A stretch of DNA of 42,779 bases from Malonomonas rubra (GCF_003247215.1 NZ_QKAP01000149.1:1-42779), one strand, 5' to 3'; shown: positions 32,096-41,122, counted from the stretch's first letter. Notes: a model not told the origin generated them from the sequence alone. Made by a program: numbers and translations.

Positions 32096-33268
32096 CTATA
32101 TCAATTCTTTCAGCCAGCCAAGGGCGACAAAAGTGCCGATGGCGGAGCCGATGGAAGAGAACAGAAATACCAGCAGCACCCGGGCCAGGCGGTTGTGCCA
32201 CCAGCCCTTTACGGTTACCAGGTCGTCGCCGACATGTTCCATGTCTCGTACTGTAGGGGGCGCGACCAGCGCCTGTACCAAACCGGTCACGAAACCGGCC
32301 CCGATAGTCGGGTTTAGCGAGGTCAGGGGGGCAGCGACAAAGGCAGTGATGATGGTCGCCGGATGGCCCCATGCCAGCAGTGTGCCTATGGCAGAGAGGA
32401 CGCCGTTGGCAAGAACCCAGGCGGTGGCGGCATCGGCCAGTTGATCACGGTTCCCGAAAAAGAAACCGCCAACAAATAGGGCGATTACGATGCTCGGAAG
32501 CAACCAAGGAACCGCTTTGGAGAAGGCTGTTTTCGGGGGAATGGTGGTGATCTCCGAAATGGTTTCCGGAGCAATTTCTTCCCCCTGCAGATGCCTGATG
32601 ATTCCCGGCAAGTGGGCTGCGCCGACCACGGCCAAGACCTTCTCACCGGGAGCATTGCGGATGTAGTAAGCCATATGCACATCCCGTTCGTCGACCAGGA
32701 TCTGTTTAACCGAGGGGAGCAGTTTTCCCATCTCTTCCAGCATGCTGGAGAGAGTGTCGCTTTCACGCAGTTTAGCAAGCTCCGCTTCATCCAGTTCCTG
32801 CTTTTCGAACAGGCTGCCGAAAAGCGCTGCCATCACTTTCATTTTGTTCCACAGCCCGGTCTTGCGCCAAACGCGCAGCAGGGTGGTGCGGATATTGCGA
32901 TCGACCAGCTCCACTTTCATGCCATGTTCTTCTGCGGCCTGGGCCGCCGCTGCCAGTTCGGCACCCGGCTTGACACCGGTCTGCAGTCCCATCCGTTTCT
33001 GATAGGAGGAGAGGGCGAGATTGGCGAGTAGGAAGGGTAGCTGCTTTTTTTTGATCACTTCTTTCAGATCAAGCGATTCCCAGCCCTTCTGGTTGAGTAG
33101 CGCTTGATAGCGCTGATGATCCAGTTCGACGCAGACGCAATCGGGTAGAATCGTATCGATGGTGGCGACCACTGTGTTGACAGATTCTTGTGAAATATGT
33201 GCGGTCCCGATAAGAATGATCTCTTTGTCGTCGATCTGAATGTGAGTGTAGTCATTATTGACAGACAT
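32096..33268 (-). CDS. TraB/PrgY-family membrane protein
   Basis: A 390-residue protein with an N-terminal TraB domain (about 1-250) carrying IILIGTAHIS (GTAH, 21-24), CVCVELDHQRY and VVGAAHLPGI, residues shared with the Tiki/TraB metalloprotease-like superfamily. Four or more C-terminal membrane helices follow (about 270-390). The Enterococcus homologue blocks pheromone activity; the general role is unknown, possibly proteolytic. I chose the ATG at 33268 because the domain begins there, with GGAGGG upstream; the open frame runs 46 codons further up. It heads the long minus-strand quality-control block. Confidence 0.88.
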   Translation of the reverse strand: MSVNNDYTHIQIDDKEIILIGTAHISQESVNTVVATIDTILPDCVCVELDHQRYQALLNQKGWESLDLKEVIKKKQLPFLLANLALSSYQKRMGLQTGVKPGAELAAAAQAAEEHGMKVELVDRNIRTTLLRVWRKTGLWNKMKVMAALFGSLFEKQELDEAELAKLRESDTLSSMLEEMGKLLPSVKQILVDERDVHMAYYIRNAPGEKVLAVVGAAHLPGIIRHLQGEEIAPETISEITTIPPKTAFSKAVPWLLPSIVIALFVGGFFFGNRDQLADAATAWVLANGVLSAIGTLLAWGHPATIITAFVAAPLTSLNPTIGAGFVTGLVQALVAPPTVRDMEHVGDDLVTVKGWWHNRLARVLLVFLFSSIGSAIGTFVALGWLKELI

Positions 33269-33597
33269 CAGGGAGTATCCCTCCGAAAGTTGATTGGATT
33301 CAAGCAAGGCGGACAAGTCTAACATATGGCTCAGCCGCCCTGCTACCGATAAAATTCTGTCACTGTTGTTTGGAGAGGTTACATACAGATTTTTACCTTG
33401 CGTCAATAGGCTGGAAGAATCTTGAAAAGAAAATCTATAATTTGTTAGGGTAAGCAGCTGAGTTGAAAGTTTTAAAGGTGTTATAGTGTTCTGATTAGAG
33501 ATATCCTTTTCTGAAAGAGAAGTGAAATAATTGCTTCTTAAGCCATTTGCGGGGAAATCCCGATCTGCTGATACAGAAATCTAGGGAGGTACAAAAT
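33269..33597. other. Divergent intergenic region
   Basis: No gene is visible between the start of the TraB-family gene and the start of the next lipoprotein gene. A TATAAT (33434-33439) faces the lipoprotein gene but lacks a good -35. Promoters for both directions probably lie here. Confidence 0.4.
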
Positions 33598-35154
33598 ATG
33601 ATGAGGGTTCTGTCTTGTATCATCAAGGTGACCGTTCTGGTTTGCTTCATTCAATTATCAGCCTGTACCAGTTCTCAGCTTAAATACGAACCTCTCCCAG
33701 TGACAGCAAACCCGATTGAGGAAACCAATAAGCTTGAAACTGAACTTATGAACGCCCGACAGGAACAAGTGAACATCTTGTCTCCCACCTGGTACAAAAA
33801 GAGTGAAGGCTCTTTGAATCAGGCCAGGCAACTCATTTCGCAGAAGGGAGATATGGGAGCTATTGGGGATTCTATTTCACGCGGGTATGCAGAACTGAAA
33901 AAAGCGCGAGAGATGACTAAAATCTCTCGGACGGTGATTGCCGACGCCATAAAGGGTCGAGAATTGGCTCGGGTCGCCGGAGCTACAGCATTGGGAGATG
34001 ATTACGCCACGATAGAAAGCCAGTTTTTCAACCTGTCCCGTGCAATTGAAGAAAACAATCTCAAATATGCTCAGTCGCAGGAAAAAGGGGTTGTTGATGC
34101 CTACCGGAGCCTGGAAATCAGAGCCATCAAAGAAAACACTTTGGGTGAGGTACGGAGTTTGTTGGCGCAGGCAGATTCAGCTGGTGCTGATGAATATGTG
34201 CCTAAGCAATATGCAAGGGCCAAACAGGTGCTGCAGGAGGCCGATGCTTTTATCTCCGAGAACCCTTATGCTAAAGAGGAAATGCACAAAAAGGCTGAGA
34301 CTGCTCTGTTTGAGGCTGGTCGCGCTTTGCAATTAACGAGGCAGAGCAAATTTTTTGAGAAAATGGAGCCAGCCGAAGTTGCTTTGTGGTTGGACGATAC
34401 GATGAAGCAATCAACCGACAGCCTAGGAGCTCCGGATATGCGCGATCAGCCTCTGACCATTCAGGTTGCCAACGTTTTGGGGACTGCCAATGCGATTAGA
34501 TCCGACCGGGAGTTTCTAGCAGAGCGTAATAGTACCCAGCAGGCTGAACTTCAGGAGCTTCGTCAGCAACATTTCACTGAAATGTCTGAGCTTCAGTTGA
34601 AGCTGCAAAAAGAGGTAGGTAAAAATGAGCAGGTCGAAGCGGAAAAACTTGCCGAGCAGGAGCGTCTTGCCGCTGAGAGGCAAACGGTGGAAAACAAGCT
34701 GGCCGAGGAGCGCAGATTTAATGAGCTCTACAATCAGGTACAGGCTCTATTCACTAATGTTGAGGCTGAATGTTATAAGCAGGGGCTGCAACTGGTCATC
34801 CGTTTGCGGGGTATGGGATTCCCCGTTGGCCAAGCGATCATAATGCCGGAAAATTATTCATTATTGAGCAAGGTTCAACGGGCGATTCGTTCTTTCGACA
34901 GACCGCAAGTCATGATTGAAGGTCACACCGACTCAACCGGTTCTCTCGATCTTAACAACCATCTTTCGCAAATGCGCGCTGAAGCTGTACGGGAATATTT
35001 GCTGGCCAACGGTGTTATGAAAGAGAATAACGTCGTCGCTGTGGGGTTTGGTCCGAGCCGCCCCTTGGCACCAAACAACACTTCAGAAGGTCGCGCGCAG
35101 AATCGGCGCATAGATGTCGTTATTACGCCGTCAGGAGGACAACTTTCAATGTGA
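33598..35154 (+). CDS. OmpA-family lipoprotein with DUF4398-like helical region
   Basis: A 518-residue lipoprotein: signal peptide with lipobox LSAC, a DUF4398-like helical region (SPTWYKKSEGSLNQARQLIS; ARAKQVLQEADAFISENPYA), a coiled coil rich in Glu/Gln (about 320-395), and a C-terminal OmpA domain (about 410-515, IEGHTDSTGSLDLNNHLSQ, NRRIDVVI). The plan suggests an outer-membrane-anchored, peptidoglycan-binding envelope spacer. The ATG at 33598 has AGGGAGGT 7 bases upstream; a second ATG follows at once. A strong terminator ends the unit. Confidence 0.88.
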   Translation: MMRVLSCIIKVTVLVCFIQLSACTSSQLKYEPLPVTANPIEETNKLETELMNARQEQVNILSPTWYKKSEGSLNQARQLISQKGDMGAIGDSISRGYAELKKAREMTKISRTVIADAIKGRELARVAGATALGDDYATIESQFFNLSRAIEENNLKYAQSQEKGVVDAYRSLEIRAIKENTLGEVRSLLAQADSAGADEYVPKQYARAKQVLQEADAFISENPYAKEEMHKKAETALFEAGRALQLTRQSKFFEKMEPAEVALWLDDTMKQSTDSLGAPDMRDQPLTIQVANVLGTANAIRSDREFLAERNSTQQAELQELRQQHFTEMSELQLKLQKEVGKNEQVEAEKLAEQERLAAERQTVENKLAEERRFNELYNQVQALFTNVEAECYKQGLQLVIRLRGMGFPVGQAIIMPENYSLLSKVQRAIRSFDRPQVMIEGHTDSTGSLDLNNHLSQMRAEAVREYLLANGVMKENNVVAVGFGPSRPLAPNNTSEGRAQNRRIDVVITPSGGQLSM

Positions 35155-35198
35155 TCTGGGTTCGTTTCGTCTGAGGGGGGAATTATTTTGAGCGGCAT

Positions 35199-35234
35199 AA
35201 AACGGCTCAGCCCATTATCGGGCTGAGCCGTTTT
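35199..35234. terminator. Bidirectional intrinsic terminator
   Basis: AAAACGGCTCAGCCC (35199-35213) pairs perfectly with GGGCTGAGCCGTTTT (35220-35234) around a 6-base loop. It ends the lipoprotein gene on the plus strand and, because of its symmetry, also the minus-strand RNA at 35240-35432. Confidence 0.94.
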
Positions 35235-35239
35235 AAAGA

Positions 35240-35432
35240 TTATCGACTCTCCACTCTGCCGTGGGTCATTGGACTCACATCGAGTGCCAATGAGGTGGGA
35301 CCGCTTGTGGGTCTTTTAGGCGTCCCACTCTGTGGTGGGCAGGCTCACCAGACCTCTGAAACAGTCCCGAAACTAAAGTATTCCGAGTGGACGTTCTGAC
35401 CTCACCTGCAGAACAGAGAGTCAATCAAAACT
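35240..35432 (-). ncRNA. Stand-alone structured RNA, candidate 6S RNA
   Basis: This is a gene-free stretch of about 190 bases with its own promoter (35439-35467) and a terminator right after it on the minus strand. The two ends pair: GACTCTC (35245-35251) with GAGAGTC (35416-35422), continued by TCTGC/GCAGA and by GTGGGTCA with TGACCTCAC with one bulge. The centre forms a GTGGGAC/GTCCCAC hairpin. A long rod with a closing stem, about 180-190 nt, made from an independent promoter, fits 6S RNA, which binds RNA polymerase. I have not matched the conserved 6S bases, so the identity is tentative while the ncRNA gene itself is better supported. Confidence 0.6.
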
Positions 35433-35438
35433 GTCGTT

Positions 35439-35467
35439 ATTATATATAAACAGTCGTTGCGGGTCAG
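35439..35467 (-). promoter_or_regulatory. Sigma70-type promoter of the structured RNA
   Basis: On the minus strand CTGACC (35467-35462, 4 of 6 to consensus) and a perfect TATAAT (35444-35439) are 17 bases apart. The start would fall near 35432. Confidence 0.7.
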
Positions 35468-35643
35468 CAAAAAAGTCTTTTTGAAAATATTAAATCCTGT
35501 TGAGTGAAATATCCGCAGAAAGCTGCTAATATTGCTTCCTCGGTTATTAATATTGAAGATGGATTGCTGCAGTGCTAGCCCAGCTTGTTGCGATTCAAAT
35601 TTTTTCGGGCGACCAGCAATATTGGAAAAGGAGGAATTTGCCG

Positions 35644-36024
35644 ATGTCCAAACAACTCGAAGTTTACAAGTGCCCCATCTGTGGCAATATCGTTGAAGTA
35701 ATGCATGCAGGACCAGGCGCCTTGGTTTGTTGTGGCCAAGATATGGACCTGCTGGCGGAGAATACTACCGATGCGGCAACTGAAAAGCATGTACCGGTGA
35801 TCGAATTGGGGGATGGCACTATCACGGTTAAAGTTGGCAGCATTCCGCATCCGATGGAAGATGCCCATTATATTGAGTGGGTCGAGTTGGTTGCAGATGG
35901 CAAAGTTTATCGCCAGTTCCTGAAACCGGGAGATGCTCCAGAAGCGACTTTCAATCTGGTTGCCAGTTCCGTGACGGCCAGGGAGTACTGTAACCTGCAT
36001 GGACACTGGTCGGCGAAAGGCTAA
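35644..36024 (+). CDS. dfx: Desulfoferrodoxin, superoxide reductase (class I)
   Basis: A 126-residue protein that reduces superoxide to peroxide in anaerobes. The N-terminal desulforedoxin domain has Cys-10, Cys-13, Cys-29 and Cys-30 (YKCPICG, VCCGQDM) binding one iron. The C-terminal SOR domain has His-49, His-69, His-75, Cys-116 and His-119 ([27 protein letters not shown]) forming the active Fe(His)4Cys site. The start at ATG 35644 has AAGGAGG upstream. A terminator follows at 36047. It points to an anaerobic host with occasional oxygen stress. Confidence 0.96.
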   Translation: MSKQLEVYKCPICGNIVEVMHAGPGALVCCGQDMDLLAENTTDAATEKHVPVIELGDGTITVKVGSIPHPMEDAHYIEWVELVADGKVYRQFLKPGDAPEATFNLVASSVTAREYCNLHGHWSAKG

Positions 36025-36046
36025 ATAGTTTTTCACTTGAGTAGAG

Positions 36047-36079
36047 ACGGGCTGCCATTGATAAATGGCAGCCCGTTTT
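36047..36079 (+). terminator. Intrinsic terminator after superoxide reductase
   Basis: ACGGGCTGCCAT (36047-36058) pairs with ATGGCAGCCCGT (36065-36076), followed by TTTTG. Confidence 0.92.
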
Positions 36080-36412
36080 GTTGTCAACCGTTTCCTGGGT
36101 TCACGTTTACATTTGTAGAGCGATGTGAAACTATTCGGCGAATACCCAATGTTTGACAATTGCAGGTAGTTGCTGGGCACTTACAAACTTCCCGTCTGAT
36201 ATGTTACGCCTCTGCGAAAGTGTATGTATGACTATACGCTAGGGCTTCCAATACAACCGATTGATTTATAAAGAAAATTTCAAAACAGAATGAGTTTATA
36301 ACGGTCCGAAATTCATCAAAAATACTCAAATTCAGGGAAATGTGTAAACTTTTGATCTATTTCAGCCTCAAAATTGACGGCAAAGGTTTACACTCTTTCG
36401 CTACCCTAAAAA
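36080..36412. repeat. Gene-free stretch with an inverted repeat
   Basis: No gene is visible. GTGTAAAC (36342-36349) is exactly complementary to GTTTACAC (36386-36393), with further partial pairing (TTTTG/CAAAG) inward. It lies just after the DUF77 gene's stop on the minus strand and might end its transcript or be a protein-binding palindrome. Confidence 0.4.
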
Positions 36413-36715
36413 CTATTTTCCCAATTTCTCGGCAACGCTCTGTAGCTTGTCATCCATCGTCTGTTCACGGTCAATGCGGGTTCCTAGCTTGATGGTAGTA
36501 CTGATGCGCGGTGCGCCTTCAGCGTGAATTTTCTCGTGGCAGGCTTTGATGGCGGCAAACACCTCATCAAACCCACCCTCAATGTTAGTTCCATATGCAT
36601 GCAAACGATAGTCGAGTCCCGCGTCCTTCAGAACCTGCTGGCAGAGCGCTACATACTTAGAAACTGAGACCCCGACACCCAGGGGAACGACACATAAATC
36701 GACAATAACTTTCAT
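36413..36715 (-). CDS. MTH1187/DUF77-family thiamine-binding-type protein
   Basis: A 100-residue protein of the MTH1187/YkoF-like DUF77 family: VIVDLCVVPLGVGVSVSKYV, the LDYRLHAYGTNIEGGFDEVF strand-helix, and the RISTTIKLGTRID segment. Members are small ferredoxin-fold proteins that bind thiamine or hydroxymethylpyrimidine-like ligands and form tetramers. AAAGGAGCG lies 4 bases upstream of the ATG. It stands alone here, with 210 bases of AT-rich sequence before the kinase gene. Confidence 0.88.
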   Translation of the reverse strand: MKVIVDLCVVPLGVGVSVSKYVALCQQVLKDAGLDYRLHAYGTNIEGGFDEVFAAIKACHEKIHAEGAPRISTTIKLGTRIDREQTMDDKLQSVAEKLGK

Positions 36716-36925
36716 TTCTCGCTCCTTTCATCGGCCATTAAATTATCGACAGTATAGTGGCTCTCTGGGCAAGCAGGCAATGTTGTGAAGAACTATTCTG
36801 AACCTGCTCGCACCCCAAATAAAAATACGGAAACAACATTTCTGCTTTTTTTGAAAATTTTTCTGTTTCCAAATAATTCCAATCTCTGAATTAGCCAAGG
36901 TGTCTTGATTTAGGAAGATGATCGG

Positions 36926-39262
36926 TTATTGACATAGGTGTTTAATAACCTGCTGTATTTTTTCAAGCCGGGCTGGTTTAACTAGAACGTCATCCATTCC
37001 AACAGCAAAACAGTTCTCGATAGTTTCTTTCCGGGTTTGCGCAGTTAACGCAACAATAGGAATATGTTCCTCGTCCTGCTCTAGGCTACGGATTTTTTCG
37101 GTTGCCTCCAGTCCGTCCATTCCCCTCATTTGGATATCCATAAGAATGAGATCGAATTGACCTTTTTGCCATGCAGCAACTGCTGCAGCACCGTCATCAA
37201 CAATTTCGACCCTCCACTGTGGTTTGTCCAGCAGGACTTTTAGTATCTCCTGGATTGACGGGTCGTCTTCTGCCAGAAGGATATGACGAACTTTGTTTGT
37301 CATGAGGATTTCGCAATCCTCGATAGCAACCATATCACGACCAATTGTACGGCGCTCAAGGAGTATCGGTAGAGTAAATAAAAATTCGCTACCGTTGCCT
37401 TCCTCGCTTTCGACCCAGATATCCCCACCCATAGGTTCTACGAGCCCGCGGCAAATGGCAAGCCCAAGACCGCTGCCCCCAAAGTGACGGGTGGACGAGG
37501 AGTCGATCTGAGTGAAGCTTTGAAATAACAGATGCATTTTATCTTTAGGAATTCCGCAGCCAGTATCCATGACCGAGAACAGAAGTGTCCCTGGAGATTT
37601 TTCATTTTCTGTTGAAGACAACCGAGTGGCCGTCACTGTGATCTTCCCCTGTTCCGTGAATTTTATCGCGTTGCTGATCAGGTTGAAAAATATCTGACGC
37701 AGACGCGTTTCGTCGCCAATAGTCACCTGGGGAACTTGGTCGGAAATATTTAGTTTCAGCTCCAGGCCTTTATTCTCGGCAGCTTCGCTTGATATTTTGA
37801 GTACCTCTTCAAGGCAGGTACGGATGGAAAAAGGTTCCTTTTCAAGTTCTAGACGGCCTGCGTCGATTTTTGAATAATCGAGGATATCGCCAATGATTTC
37901 CAGCAGGTTCCTACTCGCCTTTTCTGCGAGCTTTACGCAATATGATTCTTCTTCGGAAAGGTTAGTTTTATCCAGATGCTCCAGTGCGCCAAGAATCACT
38001 GTCATCGGGGTGCGAATCTCATGCGTCATATTGGCGAGAAACTCCCTTTTAGCCTTAACTGCGCTTTCTGCAACCTCTCTGGCATTTGCAAGATCCTTTT
38101 CCGTTTGCTTTAAATCATCAATGTCTGTTGTTGTTCCCAGCCATTTGTAAATATGATCTTGGTCATTCCGTACCGGAACTGCACGTGTCAGATGCCAACG
38201 ATAGGTTCCATCTGCACAGTGACAGCGGTGCTCTATTTGGTACGAGTTTCCACTTTGCAGGTTTTTTTGCCAACCCTTCGACGTATACTCAAAATCATCA
38301 GGGTGGATCATCGCTTCCCAACTCCAGAAGCCGTCTGAGCACTGAAATAGATCAAGGTATTCATTGCTTCGTTTGTTGATATAATCGATCTTGCCATTGA
38401 CTAGGGAGGACCAGACCAATTGAGGCATTGCATCGGCAAGCTGCCGAAAGCGTTTCTCACTCTCTAATAGCTTTATCTCTGCCCGTTTGGGTCGAGTGAT
38501 ATCTTTCGCCATTCCGAACCATTCGCGAATATTCCTATTTTCATCCAGTATGGGCACCGCACGCGAGCTAGTCCAACCGATAGTATTGTCCTTCCGCTGA
38601 ACCCGGTGTTCCAGGTCGAAAGGGGTCTTCGTGCGGATCGCTTTTTCGATTGTTTCGATAACTAGGGGTTGCTCTTCTTCTGGAATATAATTCTGTAGCC
38701 AATCACGATCCGGGTGATCAGTATTCGCCAGAAAATCATCGCTTAACAAATAATTCATTTCTTTCCAGTCTGGACTCATGCAGTAAACCACATCTGAACT
38801 GGCGGAAACCAAAGCTCTTAGACGTTTTTCGCTCTCCTGAAGGTCTTTCTGGTGGTTCTTGTTTTCACTAATATCAATCAGGTTCAGGATGATGCCAGCG
38901 GAAGAATCAGTACTGCTGTCCTCTGGGACAATGCGTGCAAGAAACCATCTCTGATTTGAAAGCATTAACTCCTTTTCCGCAATCTTGCTTGTTGTTAGTA
39001 CCCTTTTGATGTCTTTGATAAAGTCTGGATCGTCGAAGAAAGTGGCAACTTTATGAAAAGGTTTACCAATATCGGCTGGGGTTAAGTGCAAAAGCTTCGC
39101 TGCAAGAGATGTGACTCCCCTAATTCGCAAATCAGTGTCGACCGATATTGCGGCGATATGTAGATTGTTGAGCAGTTGTTGGATATCGATGTCGGTCTGG
39201 ATAGGGTTCCAGATAAATGATTTATCAGTTTGTGAGCCGATTTTTGTTCCCATAGCAGCCAC
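36926..39262 (-). CDS. Hybrid sensor histidine kinase with PAS domains
   Basis: The 778-residue protein has three or more PAS-type regions (about 30-130, 145-260 and 270-395, each linked by SEKRLR/SEKRFR junctions), then a histidine-kinase core with the H box FLANMTHEIRTPM (phospho-acceptor His), N box FFNLISNAIKF, G boxes DTGCGIP and GGSGLGLAI. It ends in a receiver domain with the Asp in LILMDIQMRGMDG and Lys in VLVKPA. No membrane helix is seen, so it is cytoplasmic. The start could be ATG 39262 or 39253. A remnant of a LuxR-type regulator lies directly upstream, suggesting a lost cognate partner. Confidence 0.93.
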   Translation of the reverse strand: MAAMGTKIGSQTDKSFIWNPIQTDIDIQQLLNNLHIAAISVDTDLRIRGVTSLAAKLLHLTPADIGKPFHKVATFFDDPDFIKDIKRVLTTSKIAEKELMLSNQRWFLARIVPEDSSTDSSAGIILNLIDISENKNHQKDLQESEKRLRALVSASSDVVYCMSPDWKEMNYLLSDDFLANTDHPDRDWLQNYIPEEEQPLVIETIEKAIRTKTPFDLEHRVQRKDNTIGWTSSRAVPILDENRNIREWFGMAKDITRPKRAEIKLLESEKRFRQLADAMPQLVWSSLVNGKIDYINKRSNEYLDLFQCSDGFWSWEAMIHPDDFEYTSKGWQKNLQSGNSYQIEHRCHCADGTYRWHLTRAVPVRNDQDHIYKWLGTTTDIDDLKQTEKDLANAREVAESAVKAKREFLANMTHEIRTPMTVILGALEHLDKTNLSEEESYCVKLAEKASRNLLEIIGDILDYSKIDAGRLELEKEPFSIRTCLEEVLKISSEAAENKGLELKLNISDQVPQVTIGDETRLRQIFFNLISNAIKFTEQGKITVTATRLSSTENEKSPGTLLFSVMDTGCGIPKDKMHLLFQSFTQIDSSSTRHFGGSGLGLAICRGLVEPMGGDIWVESEEGNGSEFLFTLPILLERRTIGRDMVAIEDCEILMTNKVRHILLAEDDPSIQEILKVLLDKPQWRVEIVDDGAAAVAAWQKGQFDLILMDIQMRGMDGLEATEKIRSLEQDEEHIPIVALTAQTRKETIENCFAVGMDDVLVKPARLEKIQQVIKHLCQ

Positions 39263-39291
39263 CCCATAAGGGCAAACCTGACTTGCCTCGA

Positions 39292-39410
39292 TTAAGTGAC
39301 CTTTTTAGTTTCTCTTGCCCTGTTATAGCAGGCCTTGGTAATTTCGTGGCGGATAGCATACGTGACCAGATCGCCGCCGTTATAAACTCTTAGTTTTTTC
39401 TTCTTCGATG
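39292..39410 (-). pseudogene. Remnant of a NarL/LuxR-type regulator C-terminus
   Basis: The minus strand encodes KLRVYNGGDLVTYAIRHEIT, matching KLGVDNVVDLTKLAIRHGIT at the C-terminus of the intact regulator at 41227-41883. At the DNA level the similarity runs from 39336 to 39410 and then stops; the frame ends at a TAA at 39292. Upstream parts of the gene are gone. Confidence 0.75.
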
Positions 39411-39892
39411 AACAGAATTTTTGTTTTCTCCACGCCCCTCCAGTGTTTCCTTAAAAAAGTGATCAAAACAACATAACGGGACTGGTTGGACTCAATTGTG
39501 CACGCTTTTTTTATGAGTTTAGCAGGAAGCAAATCGTTTGCAGTGTCCATCCTTCAGTAAAGGATTTTTACCCTGAAAAGAAAAAATACTGTCATGGAAA
39601 GATGTGGGGACACCGTTTAAAATTTAACTCTCTAGTATTGAAAGCTTCATAGAACAATCATCAGGGCCTTCGCTGGAGATGTTCTCATATAATCGGAATT
39701 GTGATTGCCAAGGAACATATTTGCCTGCAGAGGAACGAGATATGTCTTGGTTTTCAGTCTTCCTGCCAGCTGAATAAACCAATTATTGCCGGCAGGGAGT
39801 GCAAGATCTCCAGTCTGGTTACGAATGGTTGCCACGATTGAAAGGGAGACAGTTCATTCTTCGCCTAAGGCTGGCGTTGGTAGGAAGAAAGG
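39411..39892. other. Gene-free stretch before the orphan receiver
   Basis: No convincing gene is seen. A 62-codon minus-strand ORF (39647-39835) has no recognisable domain and a doubtful ribosome site. The stretch is AT-rich in its first half. Confidence 0.3.
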
Positions 39893-40315
39893 GTGCGAAA
39901 GTCTATGAAGCTCAAACCTAAAGGCCTATTGCTGGAAGATAATGTGTTCTACAGAGAGTATATAACCGGAATTTTAAATGAGCTCAATTATGAGGTGTTG
40001 GCTTACTCCGACCCGACGCGCTACCGGACTTGTCATCCTGCGCAAGAGTGTCGAAAGTCCACCCCATGCGTTGATGTCATCGTAACCGATAATTTGATGC
40101 CAAACATGACTGGGCTAGATTATTTGGAATCCATAAAGCGCACCAACTGCAAGGTTCCCGACACACACAAGGTTCTCATCTCTGGTAGCCTGGGAGACGA
40201 AGAGTTGGCAAAAGTCGAACGCCTTGGATGTCAGTACTTTCTTAAGCTCTTTGACTTGTTGGAGTTTTCATCCTGGCTTGAGGACAAGGCCGAGTTGCAG
40301 GTGGATTGTCACTGA
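39893..40315 (+). CDS. Stand-alone receiver-domain protein with Cys-rich insertion
   Basis: A 140-residue CheY-like protein. LLLEDNVFYREYITGIL holds the acidic pocket, VIVTDNLMPNMTGLDYLE the phospho-accepting Asp, and FLKLF the conserved Lys. Between the second helix and third strand is an insertion with three cysteines (TCHPAQECRKSTPC), which may bind metal or sense redox state. The start may be GTG at 39893 (AGGAAG upstream) or ATG at 39905. No output domain is present. It lies 34 bases before the DUF2202 gene and may be co-transcribed. Confidence 0.82.
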   Translation: MRKSMKLKPKGLLLEDNVFYREYITGILNELNYEVLAYSDPTRYRTCHPAQECRKSTPCVDVIVTDNLMPNMTGLDYLESIKRTNCKVPDTHKVLISGSLGDEELAKVERLGCQYFLKLFDLLEFSSWLEDKAELQVDCH

Positions 40316-40349
40316 ATTTCTGCGCTTCGAGTGAAAGGCGGCGATCATT

Positions 40350-41045
40350 ATGAAAAAGGCACTGACAATAAGATTTGGAGCGCTAAACTATAAATATCTT
40401 TTAATTGTGCTGATTGTCCTCGTGTGGTTGCCGGTTAGCAATTCTTTTGCGGTTAAAACAACAGCAGTCCAGACCCTCGACACGGGAGAGACCCTACATC
40501 TTGTTTTTATGAGAGAAGAGGAAAAACTTGCTCGTGATGTCTATCTGACTTTGGGGGAAGTCTATCCGGAAAACCAACAATTTAAGTCTATCGATGGTTC
40601 TGAACAGAGACATTTTGATACCATGAAAGAAAAACTTGATCAGTACACAATTGAGGATCCAAACACAGATACAAGTATCGGAATTTACACTGGAGATGAT
40701 TTTGGGTGGTATTTTACTGAAAAATTTAATGCTTTAGTTGACCGCGGCCAAGCAAATGAACTGGAAGCACTTTATGCTGGAGCTTTTATCGAAGAAATAG
40801 ATATGCATGATATCGTTCACTGTCCCGAAGTCATCGTAGAGTCGGAAAATGGAGTTGGTGAAGACGAGTGTGGCCTCGATTATACCGATGAAAAGCCTCT
40901 ACAAAAAAGCTATACAAATTTGTTGGAAGGCTCAAAAGATCATTTACGCGCCTATGTCAATGCTATTGAAAAAGAAATTGGCACGGGGAACTATGTAGCG
41001 CAAGTTTTGACTCAGGAGGAAGTTGATTCAATATTAGGTCGTTAA
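40350..41045 (+). CDS. Exported DUF2202 ferritin-like protein
   Basis: A 231-residue protein with an uncleaved or cleavable N-terminal hydrophobic segment (LLIVLIVLVWLPVSNSFA), then a four-helix DUF2202 domain: MREEEKLARDVYLTLGE, GSEQRHFDTMKEKLDQY, GAFIEEIDMHDIVH and NLLEGSKDHLRAYVNAI. The Glu and His positions resemble the di-iron ligands of ferritin-like proteins. An insertion (PEVIVESENGVGEDECGLD, about 165-185) extends the loop before the last helix. The role in the periplasm is unknown, perhaps metal or redox handling. A terminator follows at 41096. Confidence 0.82.
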   Translation: MKKALTIRFGALNYKYLLIVLIVLVWLPVSNSFAVKTTAVQTLDTGETLHLVFMREEEKLARDVYLTLGEVYPENQQFKSIDGSEQRHFDTMKEKLDQYTIEDPNTDTSIGIYTGDDFGWYFTEKFNALVDRGQANELEALYAGAFIEEIDMHDIVHCPEVIVESENGVGEDECGLDYTDEKPLQKSYTNLLEGSKDHLRAYVNAIEKEIGTGNYVAQVLTQEEVDSILGR

Positions 41046-41095
41046 AACCGGAAAATTTATTATGATCTGCCTATGATACATAATGCTCAAAAATA

Positions 41096-41122
41096 GCCCA
41101 ACCGGTTTTCAGTCGGTTGGGC
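41096..41122. terminator. Intrinsic terminator after the DUF2202 gene
   Basis: GCCCAACCG (41096-41104) pairs with CGGTTGGGC (41114-41122), followed by CTTCTTGTTT. It lies between convergent genes and may serve both. Confidence 0.85.
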
